Source: DAMBHY01 sp032068765
Lineage (GTDB): Bacteria > Bacteroidota > Bacteroidia > Bacteroidales > Dysgonomonadaceae
NCBI GenBank assembly: GCA_032068765.1
Contig: DAMBHY010000005.1
Span: 1 to 64,000, forward strand
Reading direction: 5' to 3'
Length of the DNA: 64,000 nucleotides
Shown: positions 52,912-61,618 of the stretch, in pieces
Numbering within the stretch: the first letter of the stretch is position 1
Layout of the letters: the number at the start of each line of letters is the position of its first letter
The notes under the pieces: generated by a model
The model's input: only the letters and a program-made list of their open reading frames with translations
Databases searched by the model: none
Told to the model about the DNA's origin: nothing
Program-made: the position numbers and the translations under genes

Positions 52912-53982
52912 ATGATTAGAATTTTATATTTAAATAAAAAAGAGGATAGAGAAAAATATACTTCATTAATCTCTTCTCAAAAATTTCCAGACCCTTATTT
53001 TCAATTAGATTATATCAAAATTTTCAGTGGTAATTTAGACCATATCATTTGCTTTTATGGCACTTATAATGATAACCTCATTGTCCTCCCGGGGTATCTT
53101 AATAAAATAAATTTAAATTCTTCAGAAATATATTATGACTTTATAACTCCTTATGGATACACAGGCCCATTTATATCTCCAAATACTTCGGATAATGATT
53201 TAGATAATTTTTGGAAAGAAATAGATGAATGGTATTCACAAAACAATGTAGTTTCTGAATTTATTCGCTTTAATTTATATGGTAACCAAAGGAGATACAC
53301 CGGTGAAATAAAAAGTACAATGCTGAATATTAAAGGTGCTATTGTGGAAGAAACTGAACAATGGCAAAAATTTGAGCATAAAGTTCGCAAAAATGTAAAA
53401 CGTGCACAAAAAGAAAATTTGTCATGTGTAATATTCTATAAAGATGAAATTAGAGATCCGGAAATTGAGAATTTTCACGAAATATATATTCATACAATGG
53501 AGAGGACAAATGCAGACAAAAAGTTTTTTTATCCCTTGAATGATTTTAAATATTTCATAAAAAATAATCCTGAAAATTCTGTTATTTGTAACATTTATCA
53601 TGAGAAAAATATTATTTCTTCCGAATTAGTGTTAGTTTCAGAAGATTCTATTTTCTCTTTTTTAGGCGGAACGAATGAAAATTATTTTGATAAAAGGCCG
53701 AATGATTATCTTAAATATGAAATGATAAACTGGGCAAGAAAAAATGATAAAAAATATTATGTTTTAGGAGGGGGTTATGGTTATGAAGATGGAATTTTTA
53801 TTTACAAAAAATCTTTTTTCCCAAATGATATAGTTGAATATTATACCGGTAGAAAAATCATTAACAAAGAAATATATAATACATTGGTTGAAATAAACAA
53901 TCAAGAAAGAATTTCTAAAGGTTTATCACCTTTAGAAATTAACGACACTAGTTTCTTTCCCCTCTATAATAAAAAGAATTGA
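52912..53982 (+). CDS. FemAB/GNAT-like acyltransferase
   Basis: 356 residues resembling FemX-type double-GNAT proteins (PF13480-like). The pattern KFEHKVRKNVKRAQKENL near residue 157 is the typical FemAB basic helix, followed by YIHTMERTNADKKFFYP and NIISSELVLVSEDSIFSFLGG. Such proteins attach amino acids or other acyl groups to sugars or peptides. Donor and acceptor unknown. Its position between the PglC-like gene and the aminotransferase suggests it decorates the first sugar. Confidence 0.75.
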   Translation: MIRILYLNKKEDREKYTSLISSQKFPDPYFQLDYIKIFSGNLDHIICFYGTYNDNLIVLPGYLNKINLNSSEIYYDFITPYGYTGPFISPNTSDNDLDNFWKEIDEWYSQNNVVSEFIRFNLYGNQRRYTGEIKSTMLNIKGAIVEETEQWQKFEHKVRKNVKRAQKENLSCVIFYKDEIRDPEIENFHEIYIHTMERTNADKKFFYPLNDFKYFIKNNPENSVICNIYHEKNIISSELVLVSEDSIFSFLGGTNENYFDKRPNDYLKYEMINWARKNDKKYYVLGGGYGYEDGIFIYKKSFFPNDIVEYYTGRKIINKEIYNTLVEINNQERISKGLSPLEINDTSFFPLYNKKN

Positions 53983-53998
53983 GAAATAATTATTTGAT

Positions 53999-54268
53999 AA
54001 GAAAATAAAAGATCCGACTTCACTGCCACACATAGGTGGTCAGTAGCAAAATACTTAAAATTATAAATGAAAATCCCCGATATCATATATATTTTGCCAT
54101 TAATTGATGACAAAAAAATAAGTTATACTATTCCGGCGATGATTACTCATCCCTCTCAAAAATATAAAACAATTAATTAAACAATGGAAAATAAAAAGAT
54201 ATGGCTTTCACTGGCCCACATGGGTGGTCAAGAGCAAAAATTTATACAAGAAGCGTTTGATACTATAA
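53999..54268 (+). pseudogene. Scars of earlier AlbA-gene/aminotransferase junctions
   Basis: Three decayed pieces in order: (i) 53999-54060, a degraded copy of the aminotransferase 5' end (CCACACATAGGTGGTCAGTAGC matches, with gaps, the later copy; internal stops); (ii) 54067-54097, a copy of the AlbA gene start (ATGAAAATCCCCGATATCAT) joined at about 54098 to a copy of the AlbA gene's last ~80 bp (TATACTATTCCGGCGATGAT shared exactly with the real 3' end); (iii) 54184-54265, a clean copy of aminotransferase codons 1-27 (MENKKIWLSLAHMGGQEQK start). Each ends at GCGTTTGATACTA, and the next AlbA start follows at once. Confidence 0.85.
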
Positions 54269-56170
54269 ATGAAAGTTTCCGATATCATAAGGCAACTCAA
54301 TACTTCTGATGAACAATCAAATTTGGAAGTAAAAAGAGGCAGTCAGATAGACAAATCCGTTATGGAAACTATTTGCGCCTTTTCCAACGAACCGGATTTG
54401 GGTGTAGGATATATTGTTTTGGGTGTCAGTGAATCGGATAATTCTTTATTTCAAGGCTATGATGTTGTTGGCATAGACAATCCGGATAAACTTCAAAAAG
54501 ATTTGGCTACGCAGTGTGCCGATTCATTTAATATTCCTGTAAGACCACGAATAAGCATTGAGGAGGTGAATAGCAAAAATGTAATGCTTATTGAAGTCAT
54601 GGAACTGCCATCTCAACAAAAGCCATTATATTTAAAAAAACAAGGTTTACCTCAAGGCGCATTTCGAAGAATAGGCTCCACAGACCAACGCTACACAGAA
54701 GATGACCTTTTCTTATTTTATGGGACAGAAGATGGATTTGAAAGCTCCATCGTAAAAGACGCTTCTATGGAAGATATCAGCATAGAAGCATTGGAGCTGT
54801 ATCGTGAATTTCGAAAAAAAGCCAACAGCGCAGCCGAAGAACTCTCCTATACAGATGAAGAATTGCTACAAGCACTCAACTGTATAAAAAAAGATGAGGG
54901 AATATGGAAACCCACCTATGCCGGATTGATTGTTTTTGGTAAGCGTATGTCATTGCGAAGGCTCATGCCCATGATGCGGATTGATTATATACGTCTACCC
55001 GGAAAAAATTGGGTAGAAAATCCGGATGAACGCTTCTCTACCACATTAGATATGCGCGGTCCCATCATAGAATTGGTTTCACGTATTATATCTACGATTA
55101 CTGATGATTTACCCAAAGGTTTTATCTTACAAGAAGGAAACATTCAAGCGGAAAGTAAGTCAATGTTGCCCGTGAAAGTGCTAAGAGAAGCTATTGTAAA
55201 TGCACTTATCCACAGAACATATCGAGTGAACCAACCCATCCAAATATTACGATATTCCAATAGAATAGAGATAATAAATGCGGGATATTCGCTTAAACCG
55301 GAAGACAACATTGGAGAGCCCGGCTCGATAAACAGAAACCCATCCATAGCGGCTATCTTTCACGACACCAACTTAGCGGAAACAAAAGGTTCCGGTTTTC
55401 GTACTATGCAAACGCTTATGCTGTCATCCAATATGATGCCACCTACGTTTGAAAGTAATAGAGAAAAAAACAACTTTACGATTCGCTTGTTGTTTCATAA
55501 TTTCTTGAACAACGAAGATGTGGGGTGGCTGGAAAACTTCCAGACTTATCAACTTAACGATAAGCAGAAATTGACCTTAGTATTTATAAAAGAAATTGGA
55601 GCTATTGATAATAATGCCTTTAGACAATTGACGGGAGCAAATAGGACTGAAGCCGGCATAGATTTGCGTGATTTACGAGAAAAAGAATTGATAGAACAAA
55701 AAAACGCGGGCAAGTCAACCTATTACCTACCAAGTCCTATCTTCCAAGACACCATGGTAGATAAGACAACAACCATGGTAGATAAGACAACAACCATGGT
55801 AGATAAGACAACAACCATGGTAGATAACGAACCACTTTTCATAAATGACATACTCAAAGAAATTCCGGAAGAGCTGCTTTTACAAATAAACAAACTGGGT
55901 AAGCGCTCTCCCAACCCTGATTTAATAAAGAAAATTATTTTAGAACTTTGCAATTGGAGAGAGCTCTCGATTGCGGAATTATCTCTGATTTTGGGACGTA
56001 ACGAAAAGTATGTGAAGACTAATTATATTCAGCCATTAATCGATGAAAAAAAAATCAGCTATACTATTCCGGCGATGATTACTCATCCCTATCAAAAATA
56101 TAAAACAATCAATTATAATTATGGAAAGAAAACGAATTTATCTCTGCCTAGCTCACATGAGCGGCAATGA
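54269..56170 (+). CDS. AlbA_2/Schlafen-type ATP-binding protein with internal 7-residue repeats
   Basis: 633 residues. N-terminal AlbA_2 (Schlafen-like) domain: SDEQSNLEVKRGSQIDKS, then LGVGYIVLGVSE. The ATPase-like/HTH-associated middle domain has REAIVNALIHRTYRVNQP and GEPGSINRNPSIAAIF. A winged-helix region (LTGANRTEAGIDLRDLREK) follows. A linker of four TMVDKTT units (about residues 495-521) precedes a C-terminal domain. Its last 50 bp overlap the aminotransferase start in another frame. Such proteins are taken as transcriptional regulators or nucleic-acid-binding accessory proteins; the role is unknown. The copy sits behind decayed earlier copies of its own ends. Confidence 0.9.
   Translation: MKVSDIIRQLNTSDEQSNLEVKRGSQIDKSVMETICAFSNEPDLGVGYIVLGVSESDNSLFQGYDVVGIDNPDKLQKDLATQCADSFNIPVRPRISIEEVNSKNVMLIEVMELPSQQKPLYLKKQGLPQGAFRRIGSTDQRYTEDDLFLFYGTEDGFESSIVKDASMEDISIEALELYREFRKKANSAAEELSYTDEELLQALNCIKKDEGIWKPTYAGLIVFGKRMSLRRLMPMMRIDYIRLPGKNWVENPDERFSTTLDMRGPIIELVSRIISTITDDLPKGFILQEGNIQAESKSMLPVKVLREAIVNALIHRTYRVNQPIQILRYSNRIEIINAGYSLKPEDNIGEPGSINRNPSIAAIFHDTNLAETKGSGFRTMQTLMLSSNMMPPTFESNREKNNFTIRLLFHNFLNNEDVGWLENFQTYQLNDKQKLTLVFIKEIGAIDNNAFRQLTGANRTEAGIDLRDLREKELIEQKNAGKSTYYLPSPIFQDTMVDKTTTMVDKTTTMVDKTTTMVDNEPLFINDILKEIPEELLLQINKLGKRSPNPDLIKKIILELCNWRELSIAELSLILGRNEKYVKTNYIQPLIDEKKISYTIPAMITHPYQKYKTINYNYGKKTNLSLPSSHERQ
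55751..55829 (+). repeat. 21-bp tandem repeat in the AlbA_2 gene linker
   Basis: Three full copies of a 21-bp unit (start ACCATGGTAGATAAGACA) at 55751, 55772 and 55793, and a partial fourth at 55814. They are identical at the DNA level, so the array is young and can change copy number without frameshift. Codes for TMVDKTT units. Confidence 0.9.
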
Positions 56171-57398
56171 GCAAAAATATATACAAGAAGCGTTTGATAC
56201 TAATTGGGTAGTTCCACTTGGGCCCAATGTAAATGGATTTGAAGAAGATCTCAAACAATTTATCGCACCGCTGTATCCTAACCCTCAGTCCTCTAAAGGA
56301 GATGTAGAAGTTGTAGCACTTTCGTCGGGTACCGCAGCCGTTCATCTTGCTTTGATTGCCTGCAACGTGCAACCAAGTGATGAAGTAATCGTGCAATCTT
56401 TTACATTTTGCGCATCCAGTCATCCTATCAAATATTTAGGAGCAACACCTATATTTATAGATTCAGAGCCTGATACTTGGAATATGGATCCGGAGTTGTT
56501 GGAAAAAGCCATAAAAGATCGCATCGAAAAGACAGGAAAGAAGCCAAAAGCAATTATACCTGTATACCTATATGGAATGCCAGCAAAAATTGATGAAATA
56601 ATGGCAATTGCCAACAAATACGACATTCCGATAATAGAAGATGCAGCAGAAGGATTTGGCTCAAGATATAAAGGTCAGGTTTGTGGAACATTCGGGAAAT
56701 ATGGTGTTCTTTCTTTCAACGGTAATAAAATGATTACTACCAGTGGTGGAGGTGCACTCATTTGTCCTAATAGAGAAACAAAAAATGAAATCATGTTTTA
56801 TGCTACCCAAGCCCGTGAAGCATATCCTTATTATCAACATGAACATATCGGATACAACTACAGATTGTCAAACATCTGTGCAGGAATTGGACGTGGACAG
56901 ATGACAGTAGCAGAAGAACATATAAATCATCACAAACATGTACAGTCACTTTACGAAGAATTACTGAAAGGTGTAGAAGGAGTTCATGTACACACCCAAC
57001 CAGCAACCGGAGACTTTGACAGCAATTATTGGCTGACTGCCGCTACAATGGATGAAGACATTAAAGTAAAAGGTGAGGAGAAAGCTTATGCAGAAGCCAT
57101 TACAGGCGCAGTTGGTGGTGCAGCCGGAGTAACACACAGAGGTGGTTCTGTTCATACAGATTGTGAGCCAAATGCTAATGTGGAAGCATTGAGAATTTTT
57201 ATGGATGAACGTGGCATTGAATGTCGCCCGTTATGGAAACCTATGCACAAACAACCGGTTTATGCTGATGCTCCGGCTTATTTAAACGGGGTTTCTGAAA
57301 GTCTATTTAAGGTTGGTTTCTGTTTACCGGCAGGTCCTTACGTAACTGATGACGATGTAAGATATATTGTTGATTGTATAAAGGAAGCGACTTCTTAA
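56121..57398 (+). CDS. PglE-like UDP-4-keto-sugar aminotransferase (DegT/DnrJ/EryC1)
   Basis: PLP aminotransferase, 425 residues, of the type that converts UDP-2-acetamido-4-keto-2,6-dideoxyhexose to the 4-amino sugar on the way to bacillosamine or a relative. Blocks: LAHMSGNEQKYIQEAFDTNW at the start, EDAAEGFGSRYKGQ, and Schiff-base Lys in VLSFNGNKMITTSGGGALI. The first 27 codons differ from the scar copy at 54184 (MERKRIYLCL versus MENKKIWLSL), so the 5' end has probably been replaced together with insertion of the AlbA gene. The substrate source is the CapD-like enzyme at 2065. Confidence 0.93.
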   Translation: MERKRIYLCLAHMSGNEQKYIQEAFDTNWVVPLGPNVNGFEEDLKQFIAPLYPNPQSSKGDVEVVALSSGTAAVHLALIACNVQPSDEVIVQSFTFCASSHPIKYLGATPIFIDSEPDTWNMDPELLEKAIKDRIEKTGKKPKAIIPVYLYGMPAKIDEIMAIANKYDIPIIEDAAEGFGSRYKGQVCGTFGKYGVLSFNGNKMITTSGGGALICPNRETKNEIMFYATQAREAYPYYQHEHIGYNYRLSNICAGIGRGQMTVAEEHINHHKHVQSLYEELLKGVEGVHVHTQPATGDFDSNYWLTAATMDEDIKVKGEEKAYAEAITGAVGGAAGVTHRGGSVHTDCEPNANVEALRIFMDERGIECRPLWKPMHKQPVYADAPAYLNGVSESLFKVGFCLPAGPYVTDDDVRYIVDCIKEATS

Positions 57399-57510
57399 TG
57401 AAAAATTAATAATTAAAAGTGAAGAATGGGGTCGTGGGGTGATTATCGGATAAGTAATTACATGTCAAATGATGAAATTTTTAAATAGGTAAAATAATCA
57501 ATCAATCCTT

Positions 57511-57547
57511 CATCACTTCGTGACACTTCCCTTTATCTAAATGGAAG
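57511..57547 (+). repeat. Dispersed hairpin repeat (TCACTTCRTGACACTYCC family), copy 1
   Basis: CATCACTTCGTGACACTTCC followed by CTTTATCTAAATGGAAG. CTTCC (57526-57530) pairs with GGAAG (57543-57547). The second copy at 63151 has CTCCC/GGGAG at the same place, a compensated change. Confidence 0.6.
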
Positions 57548-57672
57548 ATTGAAGTTTTGTTGAGACAAGGTTACATAGTTATGAGGTGCAAAGGATTGTG
57601 CCTCATTTCCATTTAATAGAAAGCTTCTTTTTTATTTTTACATTTCTCAATAAACTTAAATAGAAAGACGCC

Positions 57673-57704
57673 TTATTTAAGTTTTCGACTAAAAACTTAA
57701 ATAA
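57673..57704. promoter_or_regulatory. 13-bp palindrome upstream of fic (candidate operator)
   Basis: TTATTTAAGTTTT (57673-57685) and AAAACTTAAATAA (57692-57704) are perfect inverted repeats with a 6-base spacer. It ends just before the likely -33 TTG (57708). The Fic protein has a C-terminal winged helix, so self-regulation at this site is possible. A related imperfect palindrome follows the gene at 58928-58963. Confidence 0.55.
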
Positions 57705-57731
57705 TCATTGCGATTGTTACCAAAAATTCTG

Positions 57732-57739
57732 TATTTTTG
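57732..57739 (+). promoter_or_regulatory. -7 promoter element TATTTTTG for fic
   Basis: Exact TAnnTTTG match with a TTG at 57708-57710, 21 bp upstream, so both elements fit the Bacteroidota promoter. It lies 24 bp before the ATG at 57764. Confidence 0.5.
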
Positions 57740-57763
57740 AGTTCTTATTATATTTTCCAATTT

Positions 57764-58891
57764 ATGATTAATGAATTTAAGGCAGGCAAAATAGTAAATC
57801 AAGGTACCTACAAAGCATTTATTCCAAATCTTATCAATAAAGAATGGAGAATCAATGATATGGAGATTTGGAATCTGCTTAGTCAAGCAGACAGATATCT
57901 TGGGCGCTTGGATATGTATTCGGAATATATGAATATTGACATGTATATATCGATGCATATTGCGAAAGAAGCGACCTTATCTACACGTATTGAGGGAACA
58001 CAAACTCATGTGGAGGATGTATTTTTAGGAAAAGATGAGATTGCTTTTGAGAAACGAGATGACTGGGAAGAAGTACAGAACTATATTGGTGCCATGAATG
58101 AAGCCATAAAATTATTACCTACACTTCCTTTTTCAAACAGACTTATAAAAGAAGCACATAGAATACTCTTATCAGGAGTTAGAGGTCAGCATAAACTCCC
58201 CGGAGAGTTTAGAAGTAGTCAGAATTGGATAGGCGGTGCAACAATTAATGATGCGATATTTGTTCCGCCTCCACCTCAAGAGATAGGCGAGTTAATGTAG
58301 GATATTGAAAAATTTGTTCATAACGAATTATACATGTTGCCAGATTTGCTTAAAATAGCATTGATACACTATCAATTTGAGACTATACACCCGTTTTTGG
58401 GTGGAAATGGCAGGGTTGGCAGATTATTGATTCCTTTATATTTAGTATCCAAAGGAATTCTAAAAAAACCTATTCTTTACCTCTCTGACTTTTTTGAAAA
58501 GAATAAATCTCTCTATTATGACAATTTAATGAGGGTAAGAACTCATAATGACATCTATCAATGGTTTAAGTTTTTTCTGGTAGGTGTGATTGAGACATCA
58601 AAAGACGGAGTTCTGACGTTTGATAAAATACTTCATATTCAGCATTCTATGGACAGTTTATTAAAACCGTTAGGCAGTAGAGCAAGTGATGCAAAATTAG
58701 TTATTAACGAACTATTCAGAAATCCTATAACAAATGCCGCCAAAGTAGAATCTATAGTCGGTAAATCTTCTGTATCGGCTTATAAGCTGTTGACTGATCT
58801 GGAGAAAATGAATATTTTGAAAGAAATAACTGGAGGTCAGCGTGGAAAAATTTATTTGTTTGAAGAGTATATGAATTTGTTTAGGGATTAA
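57764..58891 (+). pseudogene. Fic family AMP-transferase, interrupted by an amber codon
   Basis: Fic/DOC protein with an N-terminal inhibitory domain, in one frame except for a single TAG at 58298-58300 after GEL-Met. Read through, it is 375 residues, the normal length. The inhibitory motif is STRIEGT near residue 71 ([S/T]xxxE[G/N]), the catalytic loop HPFLGGNGRVGR is at about 209-220 (after the stop), and a C-terminal winged helix (GKSSVSAYKLLTDLEKMNIL) follows. Fic enzymes transfer AMP to Tyr or Thr of target proteins. As it stands the first product lacks the active site. An internal ATG at 58334 could start the second half alone, without its inhibitor. Sequencing error is possible. Confidence 0.85.
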
Positions 58892-58927
58892 ATACCCTTA
58901 ATAAAGAAAATTTAAATAACGATTGTT

Positions 58928-58963
58928 GCTATTTAAAGTTTTTGAAGGAAAACTTAAATAACA
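58928..58963. promoter_or_regulatory. Imperfect palindrome downstream of fic
   Basis: GCTATTTAAAGTTTT and AAAACTTAAATAAC with a short spacer TGAAGG, related to the operator-like palindrome ahead of the gene. ACGATTGTT just before it also matches GCGATTGTT ahead of the gene. The fic gene is thus bracketed by two like sites. Confidence 0.45.
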
Positions 58964-59002
58964 TGATGGTATAGAAAGTTACTAAAAAAGTTCCTTTATA
59001 AT

Positions 59003-60079
59003 ATGAACAAAAACAACTACTGCATTATCATGGCGGGGGGAATCGGAAGCAGATTCTGGCCGTTAAGCCGCGTGAACAAACCGAAACAGTTTGTAGATAT
59101 CTTGGGAATTGGGAAAACTTTTATCCAAATGACTTATGAGAGGTTCTCCTCATTCATTCCTAAAGAGAATTTTATTGTTGTAACAGGGAAAATCTACAAA
59201 GACCTTGTATTAGAGCAATTGCCTCAAATAACCGAACAACAAGTGCTGTTGGAACCTGCCCGCCGAAATACGGCGCCATGCCTGGCTTATGCAGCATACA
59301 AAATAAAATCTCAGAATCCAGAGGCAGTAATGGTGGTAACGCCAGCAGATCATTTAGTAATTGACACCTTGGAATTTGCCCGTGTAATTGAGAATAACTT
59401 ACAATACGCTGCTAATCATCCAAATTTATTGACTATAGGAATTCAACCGACCTTTCCTTCGACAGGATACGGTTATATTGAAATGGATAATGCTGCAGAA
59501 GATTTTGGGAAAGTAAAATCATTCAAAGAGAAACCTGATTTTGAAACTGCAACTCAATTTATACAAAAAGGCAGATTCTTGTGGAATTCCGGAATGTTTA
59601 TCTGGTCTGCAAAAGCAATTACAGAAGCGATGGAGAAGTATTCTTCGAAAATAGCATCTGATTTTCAGAATCTTTCCGATTCATATTATTCATCCAACGA
59701 ACAACAAATGGTAGATAAAACGTATATGGAGTGCGAAAGTATATCCATTGACTATGCTATTATGGAAAAAGCAGACAATGTGTATGTAACAAAAGCGGAT
59801 TTTGGATGGAGTGACTTGGGAACATGGACTTCGCTTTATGAACACGGAGAAAAAGATGAAAAAGACAATCTGATAAAAGCGGAAAATAGTGTTGTAACAG
59901 ATACTCGAAACACATTTATCAAAGAATTGAATAATAATAAATTGGTTGTTGTGGACGGAGTTGAGAATCTGCTTGTGGTGGATACGGATGATGCGTTGTT
60001 TATCAGTCAACGGGAAGATGAAGGACGGGTGAAGCGAGTCATTGAGAAAGCAACAGGAGAATTTAGGAATTTTTCTTAA
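59003..60079 (+). CDS. Mannose-1-phosphate guanylyltransferase
   Basis: Forms GDP-mannose from Man-1-P and GTP. 358 residues, single-domain type without the C-terminal isomerase cupin. Signature MAGGIGSRFWPLSRVNKPKQ at the N-terminus, EPARRNTAPCLAYAA, VVTPADHLV and FKEKPDF, WNSGMFIW. GDP-mannose then feeds gmd 138 bp downstream and probably a mannosyltransferase. The intergenic gap has a 9-bp inverted repeat, so the two genes may not be tightly coupled. Confidence 0.95.
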   Translation: MNKNNYCIIMAGGIGSRFWPLSRVNKPKQFVDILGIGKTFIQMTYERFSSFIPKENFIVVTGKIYKDLVLEQLPQITEQQVLLEPARRNTAPCLAYAAYKIKSQNPEAVMVVTPADHLVIDTLEFARVIENNLQYAANHPNLLTIGIQPTFPSTGYGYIEMDNAAEDFGKVKSFKEKPDFETATQFIQKGRFLWNSGMFIWSAKAITEAMEKYSSKIASDFQNLSDSYYSSNEQQMVDKTYMECESISIDYAIMEKADNVYVTKADFGWSDLGTWTSLYEHGEKDEKDNLIKAENSVVTDTRNTFIKELNNNKLVVVDGVENLLVVDTDDALFISQREDEGRVKRVIEKATGEFRNFS

Positions 60080-60118
60080 AATGTTTGACCACAAGTTGCA
60101 CAAGTAAAACACTAATAA

Positions 60119-60183
60119 CACTAGTTTTTTATTCAGCAAAATAATTAATTTGTGAAACTTTGAATAAATTCGTGAAACTAGTG
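60119..60183. repeat. Inverted repeat between the guanylyltransferase gene and gmd
   Basis: CACTAGTTT (60119-60127) and AAACTAGTG (60175-60183) are perfect complements, with ATTC/GAAT inside continuing the stem. The left side includes ACCACAAGTTGCAC, a repeat that recurs at about 61518-61531. Confidence 0.45.
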
Positions 60184-60216
60184 GTAAAAAATAAATAAAC
60201 AAATAGCTAAAAAAAT

Positions 60217-61299
60217 ATGAAAACAGCATTAATAACCGGAATCACCGGACAAGACGGTTCTTATCTTGCAGAATTTCTTCTTGAGAAAGGATATGAAGTG
60301 CACGGAATTATCCGCCGATCATCATCATTTAATACAGCACGTATTGAACACTTGTATTTTGACGAGTGGATACGCGATATGCACAACCGAAAAATGATTA
60401 AACTGCACTATGCGGATATGACAGACTCAAGTTCTCTTATTCGCGTCATTCAGACAATTCAGCCGGATGAAATATATAATCTGGCGGCACAAAGTCACGT
60501 GAAAGTAAGTTTTGACGTGCCGGAATATACTGCTGAAACGGACGCAGTAGGAACATTGCGATTGTTAGAAGCAGTGCGTATTCTTGGAATGGAGAAAAAA
60601 ACACGTATTTATCAGGCTTCCACATCTGAACTTTTCGGTTTGGTGCAGGAAGTGCCACAAAAAGAAACTACTCCGTTTTATCCGCGAAGCCCTTACGGTG
60701 TGGCCAAATTGTATGGTTTCTGGATTACGAAAAACTACCGTGAGTCTTACGGTATGTATGCCGTTAACGGCATCCTTTTCAATCATGAAAGTGAACGCCG
60801 AGGTGAAACATTTGTGACCCGCAAAATAACCATTGCTGCTGCCCGCATTGCACAAGGAATGCAGGACAAGCTCTATTTGGGAAATCTGGACGCTTTGCGC
60901 GACTGGGGTTACGCCCGTGACTACGTGGAATGTATGTGGCTGATTCTACAACATGATACTCCTGAAGATTTCGTTATCGCCACAGGCGAGATGCACTCCG
61001 TGCGCGAATTCTGCACGTTGGCTTTTGCCGAAGTGGGTGTGACTTTGCGTTGGGAAGGCGAAGGTGTTGACGAAAAAGGGATTGACGCAACGACCGGAAA
61101 AGTATTAGTAGAGGTTGATCCTAAATATTTCCGCCCGGCGGAGGTAGAACAATTGCTGGGAGACCCAACCAAAGCAAAAACTTTACTGGGCTGGAATCCC
61201 ACAAAAACATCCTTCCCTGAATTGGTGAAATTGATGGTGAAACACGACATGAAGTTTGTTCGGAAATTGAAGGCGAAAGCGGAGATTGACAGAGAATAG
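60217..61299 (+). CDS. gmd: GDP-mannose 4,6-dehydratase
   Basis: Converts GDP-D-mannose to GDP-4-keto-6-deoxy-D-mannose, precursor of GDP-L-fucose, D-rhamnose or perosamine. NADP motif GITGQDGSYLAEFLLEKGYE, then HGIIRRSSSFNTARIEH, STSELFG, and SPYGVAKLYG with Tyr and Lys. C-terminal VDPKYFRPAEVEQLLGDPTK. 360 residues, complete. The next enzyme (GDP-fucose synthase or another) is not in the window. Confidence 0.97.
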   Translation: MKTALITGITGQDGSYLAEFLLEKGYEVHGIIRRSSSFNTARIEHLYFDEWIRDMHNRKMIKLHYADMTDSSSLIRVIQTIQPDEIYNLAAQSHVKVSFDVPEYTAETDAVGTLRLLEAVRILGMEKKTRIYQASTSELFGLVQEVPQKETTPFYPRSPYGVAKLYGFWITKNYRESYGMYAVNGILFNHESERRGETFVTRKITIAAARIAQGMQDKLYLGNLDALRDWGYARDYVECMWLILQHDTPEDFVIATGEMHSVREFCTLAFAEVGVTLRWEGEGVDEKGIDATTGKVLVEVDPKYFRPAEVEQLLGDPTKAKTLLGWNPTKTSFPELVKLMVKHDMKFVRKLKAKAEIDRE

Positions 61300-61380
61300 C
61301 TTTCAGCGGTAAGTGGTTTGGATTGCGATGTTTATTTGTTGCGAGTTGCGGTTACGAGTTAGGGTGGAGAAGTACCATTA

Positions 61381-61406
61381 GTAGAGTCGTCGATTTATCG
61401 CGACTC
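61381..61406 (+). repeat. REP-like GTAG hairpin, copy 3
   Basis: GTAG at 61381-61384 overlaps the stem GAGTCG (61384-61389)/CGACTC (61401-61406), loop TCGATTTATCG. The stem sequence differs from copies 1 and 2 but remains paired. Confidence 0.55.
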
Positions 61407-61451
61407 ATTTTACCACAAGATTATTAGGATGGGTGCGTAGTCTTTGCTCTT

Positions 61452-61516
61452 TTTAACCACAAAGGGATTTGGGATTTGGGGAAGTTTCCCGCAGATTTCG
61501 CAGGATTCGCAGATTT
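61452..61516 (+). repeat. CGCAGATTTCGCAG-type repeat, copy 1
   Basis: About 65 bp starting TTTAACCACAAAG and including GGATTTGGGGAAGTTT, then CGCAGATTTCGCAGGATT. Second copy 167 bp further on. Confidence 0.6.
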
Positions 61517-61618
61517 TACCACAAGTTGCACTAGTTATTTACAAGTTACACAAGTTTTTTTGTTAAAGCTATCGGATGCGGTCTTTTTCCTGGTTCTTGA
61601 CTCTTGGCTCTTTGTTTT

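Larger units (their letters stand above)
57399..57763. other. Intergenic region with hairpin repeat and fic control region
   Basis: No gene. It contains a TCACTTCGTGACACTTCC hairpin repeat (57511-57547), a GTTACATAGTTATGAGG short-repeat remnant (near 57571-57587), the 13-bp palindrome at 57673-57704 and the fic promoter element at 57732. Confidence 0.5.

Noticed and set aside
57399..57763. Antitoxin gene for the Fic protein.
   Set aside because: No small ORF with a start fits; the inhibitory motif is inside the Fic protein itself.
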